Positions 1 through 6,377 of a DNA stretch of 17,991 bases are shown here, in pieces. The notes beneath the pieces are model-generated. The model was not told the origin of the DNA and ran no database searches. It saw only the letters and a program-made list of their open reading frames with translations. The position numbers were made by a program, and so were the translations under genes. The DNA lies in the NCBI GenBank assembly GCA_028818995.1, contig JAPPMR010000089.1, positions 1 to 17,991 of the forward strand, given 5' to 3'. Every line of letters begins with the position of its first letter. Position 1 is the stretch's first letter. The stretch is from Candidatus Poribacteria bacterium (GTDB lineage: Bacteria > Poribacteria > WGA-4E > WGA-3G).

Positions 1-1740
1 CTCGTATTGTCCTAATTTGCGTTTCGTCATCCCGCGATTGTGGTAGCGTACATCGTTCGGCCCCAGTCGTATTGCCTCATCATAATCGGCGATCGCAGCC
101 TCGTATTGTTCAAGCTTGTCTTTTGCATACCCCCGGTTACCGTAAGCTGTGGTATAATTTGGGTTAAGTCGTATTGCCTCATCACAATCAGCGATCGCAG
201 CCTCGTATTGTTCAAGCTTATTTTTTAGATATCCTCGGTTGTTGTAGGCACAGACGTAATTTGGATTAAGCCGTATTGCCTCATCATAATCAGCAATCGC
301 AGCCTCGTATTGTTCAAGTTTATCTTTTGCCCACCCCCTGTTGGCGTAGGCATAGTAGGCAAAAGCGTGGTTTGAACTTAGGCGTATTGCTGCATCAAAA
401 TCAGCCATTGCCGACTCGTATTGACCCAACCAATTCTTCGCAAGCCCACGCCTATTGTAAGCTGCAGCAGAATCTGGATTGATACGAATTTCCTCATTAT
501 AACGAGTAATCGCCGTCTCATAGTCTATTACTGCCTCCTCACGTTGTCCGAGTTTCTCCTTTGCTCTACCTCTCTGAGCATAGGCATTTGGATAATCAGG
601 TTTTAGCTGGATAGCTTCATCAAAGTCAGAAATCGCAGATTCATGTTGCCCAAGTTGGTTCTTTACATAGCCCCGATTTGCATAGCCAAAGTGGTAGTTA
701 GGATCCAATCGTATTACTTCCTCATAGTCGGCAATAGCAGCCTCATGTTGTCCTAATCGATTCTTTGCAATTCCACGACTGTTATAGGCTCCGACTAAAG
801 TTGGATCTAATCGAAGAGCCTCATTACAGTCTGCAATCGCCTCATCAAGTTGGTCAAGTTGACTCTTCACATATCCCCGGTTGGAATAGGCAGCCGCTTC
901 ATCCGGTTTTAGTCGAATGGCCTCATCATAGTCCGCAATCGCAGCTTCGTATTGCCCCAATTTGTGTTTTGCAATACCTCGATTGGTCCAGGCCTCGGCA
1001 AAGTCAGGTTTTAATCGTATTGCCTCATCATAGTCAAGGAGGGCGGCTTCATGGTGGTAAATTTCGTTTTTTGCGCCGCCGCGGTTGTAGTAGGCATCTG
1101 TATACTCGGGATTTAGGCGTATCGCCTCGTCGTAATCGGCAATCGCAGCCTCATATTGTTTCAGTTCACCTTTGGCAATACCGCGGTTGTAGTATGCATC
1201 TGCGTGGTCCGGCTTCAGGCGTATCGCTTCGTCATAATCAGCGATGGCGGGTTCGTATTGTTCCAATTCACCCTTGACGACACCACGGTTGTAGTAGACG
1301 TCTGTATACTCTGGGTTCAGTCGTATTGCCTCGCCATAATCGGCAATCGCAGGTTCGTGTTGGTTCAGTTCACCCCTCGCCCAACCCCGATTGTAGTATG
1401 CATTGGCATATTCTGGATTCAAGCGTATTGCCTCATCATAATCGGATATGGCCTCTTCAAGTTGACCGAGTGATGCCTTTGTAGCCCCTCGATCATTGTA
1501 AAAAACAGCATCGGGTTTGAGAGATAACGACTTGTCGTAAGCAGAAAGTGCCTCTTCTTTCCGACCACTTTCTGAAAGGAGGGATCCAACGGAAAACCAA
1601 GCATGGGCAGCAAGTTCGGTGTCTATTGCTTCGGCAAGAGTAGCCACGGCACGCCACTGCTCAATTGTATCTTCAACTGTTCCAGTTGTCTCAGGATTAT
1701 TGATGTCCTCTATAATTTTAATGAGCGTTTCTGCGTTCAC
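1..1740 (-). CDS. Tetratricopeptide-repeat protein, C-terminus cut off by window edge
   Basis: The frame is open from a GTG at 1740 to the left edge, giving 580 residues with no stop. The start is supported by AAGGA five bases upstream and an in-frame TGA shortly before it. After about 45 non-repeat residues come some 16 TPR units of 34 residues with the consensus AYYNRGxAKxxLxQYEAAIADYDEAIRLNP, the classic TPR pattern of small and large residues (N-R-G, A-I-x-D-Y, A-I-x-L-x-P). TPR arrays form a right-handed superhelix that binds peptides or proteins; the partner is unknown. I see no signal peptide or membrane segment in this part, so a cytoplasmic scaffold is likeliest. The period is exactly 102 bp except for a 9-bp insertion near 345-365, a 21-bp insertion near 505-530 and one unit short by a codon at the left edge. 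Codons are in phase throughout, so this is not a pseudogene. The C-terminal end lies outside the window. Confidence 0.93.
   Translation of the reverse strand, partial: MNAETLIKIIEDINNPETTGTVEDTIEQWRAVATLAEAIDTELAAHAWFSVGSLLSESGRKEEALSAYDKSLSLKPDAVFYNDRGATKASLGQLEEAISDYDEAIRLNPEYANAYYNRGWARGELNQHEPAIADYGEAIRLNPEYTDVYYNRGVVKGELEQYEPAIADYDEAIRLKPDHADAYYNRGIAKGELKQYEAAIADYDEAIRLNPEYTDAYYNRGGAKNEIYHHEAALLDYDEAIRLKPDFAEAWTNRGIAKHKLGQYEAAIADYDEAIRLKPDEAAAYSNRGYVKSQLDQLDEAIADCNEALRLDPTLVGAYNSRGIAKNRLGQHEAAIADYEEVIRLDPNYHFGYANRGYVKNQLGQHESAISDFDEAIQLKPDYPNAYAQRGRAKEKLGQREEAVIDYETAITRYNEEIRINPDSAAAYNRRGLAKNWLGQYESAMADFDAAIRLSSNHAFAYYAYANRGWAKDKLEQYEAAIADYDEAIRLNPNYVCAYNNRGYLKNKLEQYEAAIADCDEAIRLNPNYTTAYGNRGYAKDKLEQYEAAIADYDEAIRLGPNDVRYHNRGMTKRKLGQYE
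20..1480 (-). repeat. 102-bp tandem coding repeats (TPR units)
   Basis: The phrase resembling gtattgcctcatca recurs at 69, 171, 273, 384, 486, 609, 711, 813, 915, 1017, 1119, 1221, 1323 and 1425. Spacing is 102 bp apart from 111 (273 to 384) and 123 (486 to 609), both multiples of three. The units are similar in DNA as well as protein, which suggests tandem duplication or gene conversion. They encode the TPR units described for the gene covering them. Confidence 0.9.
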
Positions 1741-1905
1741 GGTTTTCCTTAATGAGGTATCTGAAGAGAATAGGAGACCTCACATCATTTTCGTATATTG
1801 ATATTCGTTTTCTAAGGGGTATTTTAGGGTGGGAGGGTTGGCTATTGTGTATACGGGTTTACGGACACTAATTTCTATTCTACTTGCTTTTGGAGTTAGC
1901 AAAAC

Positions 1906-2268
1906 TCATGCGCCCCATATAATTGCTTCAACTATGTCAGAAACTTGTTCTACTATTTCATCTGGCATCTCAATTTCAAAAACAGCATTTCTTGCATGCC
2001 AATCCAAACACTTGATTTGATCTGTCTGAATTGCACCATGCACTGAAAGACCTTCTGGAATAACAACATCAAAACGACTCGTTCTGACAGTTCGGGTAAT
2101 GGGACAAACAACAGCAACCTTTCGCCAATAGTTAAAATCCGAGGAGGATAGAACAAGAGCGGGACGACGTTTCATAGTTTCATTCCCGGTTTGAGGATCA
2201 AAATCTATCCACACAACGTCACCTCGCACCGGCACGTATTCCGGGTCGTACTGGGTTGCTGCTACCAT
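1906..2268 (-). CDS. mazF: MazF/PemK-family mRNA interferase toxin
   Basis: A 120-residue protein close to the usual MazF length (E. coli about 111). Family toxins are sequence-specific endoribonucleases that cut mRNA and arrest growth until bound by antitoxin. Diagnostic segments: RGDVVWIDFDPQTGNE at 15-30, KRRPALVLS at 33-41 (R35 aligns with the catalytic arginine of the family), the VCPIT strand at 54-58 with T58 as the likely catalytic threonine, and Q82-T-D-Q-I-K-C-L-D-W matching the family's DQVKSIAW segment. All core motifs are intact, so the toxin is probably active. Its ATG lies inside the 3' end of the upstream gene (7 bp overlap) with no strong Shine-Dalgarno site, so translation is probably coupled to the antitoxin, as usual for such pairs. 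It ends TGA. The cleavage site cannot be read from sequence. Confidence 0.93.
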   Translation of the reverse strand: MVAATQYDPEYVPVRGDVVWIDFDPQTGNETMKRRPALVLSSSDFNYWRKVAVVCPITRTVRTSRFDVVIPEGLSVHGAIQTDQIKCLDWHARNAVFEIEMPDEIVEQVSDIVEAIIWGA

Positions 2269-2954
2269 ACTTCATTACCGACCGGTGGTCCGGTGTCTAC
2301 CTCTCCGGATGCAGTATCATCAGTCTCTTGTGCAAGGAGGTCAGACAGTTTCACACGGGGGCGTTTTGCGGGACGACCAACCTTTTCGGCACGATGCAGT
2401 TTAAAAGGTCTTTTATCTACAGAATCATCGGATCCGTTCATATTGACATCTTGTGCAAGGAGGTCAGACAGTTTCACGCGCGGAAGTTTTGCGGGACGAC
2501 CAACCTTTTCGGGCCGATGCGGCTTGGGCATGCTTTGACCCAAGGAATGATTTTGGATTTTCATATCGAATTCCTCCTCATTACTCTCTTCAATGTCGGC
2601 TTTGCACTTCTCAATGAGGGTGTCAATGGAGTCCATCAAGGGAGTTAAAAGATGATTTTTATTTTCGCCAACGACAGCAGTTAAAGCCTCCAAAGATCCA
2701 ACAAGCTGTTGATAATCGTTGGGATTCAACGAGGCCAAAAGCTGACTCTCATTCCGTCCGACTACATCGGCCAATATATCCACAGCCACAGCAAGCGATT
2801 GAGGCACACCGACTGTTTTGGGAATAAGTGAACTGGGAGCCGGTTTTTGGTACTCAGCGGGACTCAATCCGTCAGCATCTTCAAATGCAATATCTAATTC
2901 AACACGATCTGCTATTGGTGGGGACTGTGGTGTCCGTTGCCTATCGGTTGACAT
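2262..2954 (-). CDS. Probable MazF antitoxin with non-AbrB N-terminus and duplicated C-terminal motif
   Basis: A 230-residue protein, about three times the length of MazE (82). Residues 201-230 (VKLSDLLAQ ... EVDTGPPVGNEVW) align with the toxin-binding tail of E. coli MazE, which as I recall it ends WGEPKDKEVW after a TLAEL helix. The swapped-hairpin AbrB/SpoVT DNA-binding domain expected before that tail is not recognisable. Instead residues 52-116 are leucine-rich with two similar segments (VVGRNESQLLASL at 64-76, VVGENKNHLLTPL at 94-106), then an acidic stretch (119-130), then two 41-residue-spaced copies of HR(P/A)EKVGRPAK(L/R)PRVKLSDLLAQ (146-168, 187-209). The GRP core flanked by basic residues resembles an AT-hook and could bind the A+T-rich promoter. 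Only the second copy carries the full acidic tail. GAGAGGGG lies six bases before the ATG. Antitoxin role is inferred from tail, position and overlap with mazF. Confidence 0.8.
   Translation of the reverse strand: MSTDRQRTPQSPPIADRVELDIAFEDADGLSPAEYQKPAPSSLIPKTVGVPQSLAVAVDILADVVGRNESQLLASLNPNDYQQLVGSLEALTAVVGENKNHLLTPLMDSIDTLIEKCKADIEESNEEEFDMKIQNHSLGQSMPKPHRPEKVGRPAKLPRVKLSDLLAQDVNMNGSDDSVDKRPFKLHRAEKVGRPAKRPRVKLSDLLAQETDDTASGEVDTGPPVGNEVW
2328..2400 (-). repeat. Direct repeat copy B in antitoxin gene
   Basis: About 73 bp closely matching 2451-2523 at an offset of 123 bp (41 codons). It encodes residues around 187-210, the second GRPAK...KLSDLLAQ unit. DNA-level similarity shows a fairly recent in-frame tandem duplication. 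Confidence 0.85.
2451..2523 (-). repeat. Direct repeat copy A in antitoxin gene
   Basis: Partner of 2328-2400. It encodes residues around 146-169. It starts with the same bases (ttgtgcaaggaggtcagaca) and diverges mostly at synonymous or conservative positions. Confidence 0.85.
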
Positions 2955-3083
2955 AATTTACCCCTCTCAAGTTTCCTCTATCATATACTGCGTATGTTCA
3001 CATCACACGAATCTAAATCTTCTTTTCGTCTACAATAAACTGCCTTTTCCTTAATGTTTAACGAACAATCCAGGATTACGTTT

Positions 3084-3112
3084 ACTATACCATGCCAAAT
3101 TATCGGTGTCAA
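3084..3112 (-). promoter_or_regulatory. Sigma-70 promoter P2 (proximal) of the mazF operon
   Basis: On the minus strand TTGACA (3107-3112), a 17-bp spacer and TATAGT (3084-3089). Transcription would start near 3077, leaving a leader of about 120 nt before the antitoxin ATG. It shares 28 of 35 bases with the distal promoter 44 bp upstream. Confidence 0.75.
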
Positions 3113-3127
3113 GGAAAACGCATAAAA

Positions 3128-3156
3128 ATTATATCATGCCAAAATACCGATGTCAA
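3128..3156 (-). promoter_or_regulatory. Sigma-70 promoter P1 (distal) of the mazF operon
   Basis: On the minus strand a full-consensus TTGACA (3151-3156), 17-bp spacer and TATAAT (3128-3133). The shared spacer segment TTTGGCATG next to the -10 box of both promoters may be an operator. The 44-bp offset is about four helical turns, so both copies lie on nearly the same face of the DNA. Confidence 0.8.
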
Positions 3157-3212
3157 GAGAAATTTGAAAATTGGCAAGTACACAATCAATTTGTTCCAGA
3201 GAGATGTTACCT

Positions 3213-4481
3213 TTAACGACTCCGAGTAGAATGCTGGCTAAATTGAGTCAAATAATTCCCAATCTTATCCTGAATCCCCCGCGCAGTTGCCGCCGATCCA
3301 ACATAGTGGCTTACGAGGATACCAAAAGCCAACACCTCACGATCTGCTGTTGTAGTGTAGCCAGCAAGTGCGGAAACACCACTTAACGTCCCTGTTTTCG
3401 CACGCAATGTCTTTTCAGCGTACATTCCTTGCATCCGATTCCTCAAAGTGCCATCAACACCAGCGATTGGAAGCGATGTCATAAATTCTGGTGCCAACTC
3501 AAAATTGCTATACATATAGACAAGTAATTTGGTCAACAATTCAACGTTGAGGAGATTGTAGCGAGAAAGTCCAGAACCGTCAACAAATCGGTGTGCAGGC
3601 GGTTCACCCAGAATCTCATCTAAAAATTCAGTAACAGTCTCTCTCCCCTTTTTCCACGTTCCCGGTTCACCCTTTACTTCAGCACCTATAGTTTTGAAAA
3701 GGAACTCTGCAATCCAATTGTTACTCGGTTTGTTCATTAGTTTGATGATGTCGGCAAGTGGTGGGGATAGATGTGCGGCAACTCTGTTTGCTTCTGATGG
3801 CACTGTTCCTGAGACAACCTCACCCATTACATTAATACCTTTTTGCGTCAGTGTGGTTTTCAGAAGATAGCCGCAAGCAATTGCCCTGCTACCTGTTTTA
3901 GCATCGGGTTCAATGTTGCGGATACTTAAGGCACTAATCCGAAGTGGTTTATCATCCCACATCCAGCCTGGACCTTCCCTAACAGTATCAAGGTAAGTTT
4001 CGTCTACAACAATGTTCCCTTGTACTGTTTTTACACCTGTTTGTGCAAATGCCTCACACAATTCCACAATATCATCTGATTGAAGTACCGGGTCAGCTTT
4101 ACCTTTAAGATATATGTTTCCTACAACTTGTGCGTCCGTTGTCGTATCGGTGTAAAGCGTTGTTGCAAACTGATAGCCCGATCCAAGTTTGGCCAAGGCG
4201 GTTGCTGCCGTAAACAGTTTCGTTGTTGAAGCGGGATGATGCAATTTGTGGTCATTTTTGGCATAAATGACCTCTCCCGTTTCAACTGCAACGACTTTTA
4301 TGCCTATGCTTGCCGTTGTAAACAGCGCGTCTTGCAATACTACATCAATATCCGCATGTAGTTTTTCAAGTGGATCGATAGAGGGTGTTGGCGGTTGTGG
4401 CTGGATGGGTTTTGTCCCGAATATTCCACAACTTGATAGCAACAATATACAACAAATTAAAAAAATGCTATAAGTTTTCAT
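3213..4481 (-). CDS. dacB: D-alanyl-D-alanine carboxypeptidase/endopeptidase (PBP4 type, peptidase S13), lipoprotein
   Basis: A 422-residue penicillin-binding protein of the PBP4 class, which trims or cleaves peptidoglycan peptides outside the cytoplasmic membrane. The three active-site motifs are present: S85-T-T-K88 (nucleophile Ser85), S253-N-N255 and K362-T-G364, along with the family segment DGSGLSRYN (301-309). The N-terminus is a lipoprotein signal peptide with lipobox L15-S-S-C18, so the mature protein should be tethered by lipidated Cys18, followed by a Pro/Gln-rich linker (24-36). E. coli DacB is longer (477) and not a lipoprotein. Residues 100-245 correspond to the insert between SxxK and SxN typical of PBP4 but shorter. 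No Shine-Dalgarno site precedes the ATG. The gene symbol follows family assignment only. Confidence 0.92.
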   Translation of the reverse strand: MKTYSIFLICCILLLSSCGIFGTKPIQPQPPTPSIDPLEKLHADIDVVLQDALFTTASIGIKVVAVETGEVIYAKNDHKLHHPASTTKLFTAATALAKLGSGYQFATTLYTDTTTDAQVVGNIYLKGKADPVLQSDDIVELCEAFAQTGVKTVQGNIVVDETYLDTVREGPGWMWDDKPLRISALSIRNIEPDAKTGSRAIACGYLLKTTLTQKGINVMGEVVSGTVPSEANRVAAHLSPPLADIIKLMNKPSNNWIAEFLFKTIGAEVKGEPGTWKKGRETVTEFLDEILGEPPAHRFVDGSGLSRYNLLNVELLTKLLVYMYSNFELAPEFMTSLPIAGVDGTLRNRMQGMYAEKTLRAKTGTLSGVSALAGYTTTADREVLAFGILVSHYVGSAATARGIQDKIGNYLTQFSQHSTRSR

Positions 4482-4494
4482 AATCTATTAATGT

Positions 4495-4522
4495 AGCATA
4501 AATCTTTAGATTATGAAAGCAA
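4495..4522 (-). promoter_or_regulatory. Possible promoter of the PBP4-type gene
   Basis: Minus strand TTGCTT (4517-4522), 16 bp, TATGCT (4495-4500). If used, the transcript would begin about seven bases before the ATG, giving an almost leaderless mRNA, which would fit the lack of a Shine-Dalgarno site. The match to consensus is mediocre. Confidence 0.35.
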
Positions 4523-4535
4523 AACATGTTGTGAA

Positions 4536-4564
4536 TTGACAAGATTCGTCAACATAGATACGAT
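4536..4564 (+). promoter_or_regulatory. Possible upstream promoter of cimA
   Basis: TTGACA (4536-4541), 17 bp, TACGAT (4559-4564). It lies 39 bp upstream of a second promoter-like sequence in the same direction. Confidence 0.45.
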
Positions 4565-4574
4565 TACAATAATC

Positions 4575-4603
4575 TTGACTTTTGCCCTAAATTGTGATAG
4601 AAT
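4575..4603 (+). promoter_or_regulatory. Probable promoter of cimA
   Basis: TTGACT (4575-4580), 17 bp, TAGAAT (4598-4603). The predicted start near 4610 leaves a leader of about 105 nt before the cimA ATG. The leader holds an imperfect palindrome, aggtttgcaagcct, at about 4665-4678 but no recognisable riboswitch. Confidence 0.6.
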
Positions 4604-4717
4604 TTCAACGAAAATAAACGGGTATTGCCATTAAAGGAGACATCGAATTTTGGCGTTGTAGAGCGAGGTTTGCAAGCCTATGTTCAAAAGCGCAAGTCAA
4701 AACTAATGTAAAAACAC

Positions 4718-6289
4718 ATGGTTGAATTTTACGATACAACACTCAGGGACGGTAGCCAAGCCGAAGGCGTAACATTTTCCGTTGAAGACAAACTTATCAT
4801 CATAGAAGTATTAGACGAGTTAGGTATTCGCTACATTGAAGGTGGTTACCCTGGTTCTAACCCGAAAGATATAGAGTTCTTCAAACGGGCAAAAGATATG
4901 GCGTTGAAAACAGCAACAGTTGTGCCGTTTGGCAGCACCCGATATCCTACATATTCCCCCGATGCTGACCCGAACTTGTCTGCTTTACTTGATACAGGGG
5001 CGAGAACTGTCACGATTTTTGGTAAAAGTTGGCGGCTCCACGCAACGGATGTCTTACGAGTTTCAGCAGAAGAAAACTTGGAATTAATTGAGAGTTCTGT
5101 TGCGTATCTTGTGGAAAACGGACGTGAAGTAATTTACGATGCCGAACACTTTTTTGATGGATACGCTGATGACTCGGAGTATGCAGTTCAAACACTTCGT
5201 GCCGCCGCAGTAGGTGGTGCGAAATGCCTCGTTCTTTGTGATACCAACGGAGGTCGGTTGCCTTTAGAAATTCAACAAGGTGTAAAAGCGGCGATGTCCA
5301 CATTCCCTTTGCCTATCGGTATCCATGCTCACAATGACGCTGGTATGGGCACAGCAAATTCTGTGTTGGCTGTTCAAGCCGGTGCAAACCATGTGCAGGG
5401 AACGTTCAACGGCTACGGTGAGCGGTGTGGCAATGCTAATCTTGCCTCTATTATCCCTACAATTCAACTAAAGTTAGGTATTAATTGTATTAGTGATGAT
5501 CAATTACAAGCAATTACCCGCGTATCTCGGTTAATCAGTGAGTTGGCAAACCTGCCGCATGATGAACGCCAACCCTATGTTGGACGCTCCGCTTTCGCGC
5601 ATAAGGGTGGTTTACACACGGACGCTATCCGAAAAAATCGCCTCACGTATGAACATATCATCCCTGAAAACGTTGGCAATACTCAACGCATTCTTGTCTC
5701 TGACCAAGCGGGGCGGGGCACTATCATGAAAAAAATTGAGAAGGAGTATCCGAACTACGATAAGAACTCGCCACAGGTACTTGAACTCTTCAACCGCCTT
5801 AAAGAATTAGAGAATGAAGGGTATCAGTATGAAGCTGCTGAAGCATCTTTTGAGTTGTTGACACGCAAAGTCTTTAATGGGTATGAATCCTTTTTTGAAC
5901 GACTCGGTTTTCGCGTTATTATTGAGAAGTTTACCGATCACACCATGCGTTCAGAGGCAACAGTAAAAGTTACTACACCAGACGGTGCTACGACCCACAC
6001 AGCGGCGGATGGCGATGGTCCTGTGAATGCGTTGGACACGGCACTAAGGAAAGCGCTTGAACAGTTCTATCCCGCCTTGCAGACAGTCAGATTGATAGAT
6101 TACAAAGTTCGGGTTTTAGATACTAAAGCAGGAACCGGTTCAAAGGTACGTGTGCTTATTGAAGCGAGTGATGGCGAAATGAATTGGAGCACCGTCGGGG
6201 TTTCTGAAAATATCATATCGGCAAGTTACGAAGCACTCATCGATAGTTTCGAATATAAGTTGTATAAAGATGAAGATGCAGCCAAATAA
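4718..6289 (+). CDS. cimA: (R)-citramalate synthase, CimA type
   Basis: A 523-residue member of the isopropylmalate/homocitrate/citramalate synthase family. CimA condenses pyruvate with acetyl-CoA to citramalate, the first step of the threonine-independent route to 2-oxobutyrate and isoleucine. The N-terminal TIM barrel carries YDTTLRDG (5-12, catalytic Arg10, metal ligand Asp11) and the metal-binding H203-A-H205-N-D. The segments FGKSWRLHATDVLR and FNGYGERCGNANL are typical of CimA rather than LeuA. A C-terminal LeuA-type regulatory/dimerisation domain spans about 385-515, usually the site of isoleucine feedback. Length fits CimA. The ATG at 4718 is the first usable start, since an in-frame TAA sits three codons upstream, and it starts exactly where the family does, yet no Shine-Dalgarno site precedes it. 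A (S)-2-isopropylmalate-type activity is less likely on motif grounds. Confidence 0.92.
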   Translation: MVEFYDTTLRDGSQAEGVTFSVEDKLIIIEVLDELGIRYIEGGYPGSNPKDIEFFKRAKDMALKTATVVPFGSTRYPTYSPDADPNLSALLDTGARTVTIFGKSWRLHATDVLRVSAEENLELIESSVAYLVENGREVIYDAEHFFDGYADDSEYAVQTLRAAAVGGAKCLVLCDTNGGRLPLEIQQGVKAAMSTFPLPIGIHAHNDAGMGTANSVLAVQAGANHVQGTFNGYGERCGNANLASIIPTIQLKLGINCISDDQLQAITRVSRLISELANLPHDERQPYVGRSAFAHKGGLHTDAIRKNRLTYEHIIPENVGNTQRILVSDQAGRGTIMKKIEKEYPNYDKNSPQVLELFNRLKELENEGYQYEAAEASFELLTRKVFNGYESFFERLGFRVIIEKFTDHTMRSEATVKVTTPDGATTHTAADGDGPVNALDTALRKALEQFYPALQTVRLIDYKVRVLDTKAGTGSKVRVLIEASDGEMNWSTVGVSENIISASYEALIDSFEYKLYKDEDAAK

Positions 6290-6322
6290 ATCCTGCCTAC
6301 TGTTTATAACTCTAAACTTTCC

Positions 6323-6351
6323 TTGACATTATTTTATATAAATGTTATACT
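6323..6351 (+). promoter_or_regulatory. Sigma-70 promoter of the CxxC protein gene
   Basis: TTGACA (6323-6328), 17 bp, TATACT (6346-6351), followed by GGAGG (6367-6371) six bases before the ATG at 6378. The 5' leader would be only about 20 nt. Confidence 0.8.
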
Positions 6352-6363
6352 TATTATAACATT
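6341..6363. promoter_or_regulatory. Candidate operator: perfect inverted repeat across -10 and start site
   Basis: AATGTTAT (6341-6348), 7-nt spacer, ATAACATT (6356-6363). The arms are exact complements centred at 6352, overlapping the -10 box and the expected transcription start, where a dimeric repressor would block polymerase. Being A+T-rich without a following T-tract, it is unlikely to be a terminator. Confidence 0.55.
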
Positions 6364-6377
6364 ATTGGAGGTGTGAC

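Noticed and set aside
765..1277. 170-residue plus-strand open frame
   Set aside because: It lies antisense to the TPR gene, and its length results from the repeated codons; its composition (many His, Arg, Pro, Ser) is not protein-like.
20..1480. Regular 102-bp repeats, possible CRISPR array or satellite DNA
   Set aside because: The whole stretch is one open minus-strand frame with a 34-residue TPR consensus; there are no short identical repeats with unique spacers.
4680..4706. Nine-codon leader peptide before cimA
   Set aside because: No ribosome-binding site, and no run of Ile, Leu, Val or Thr codons as an attenuator would have.
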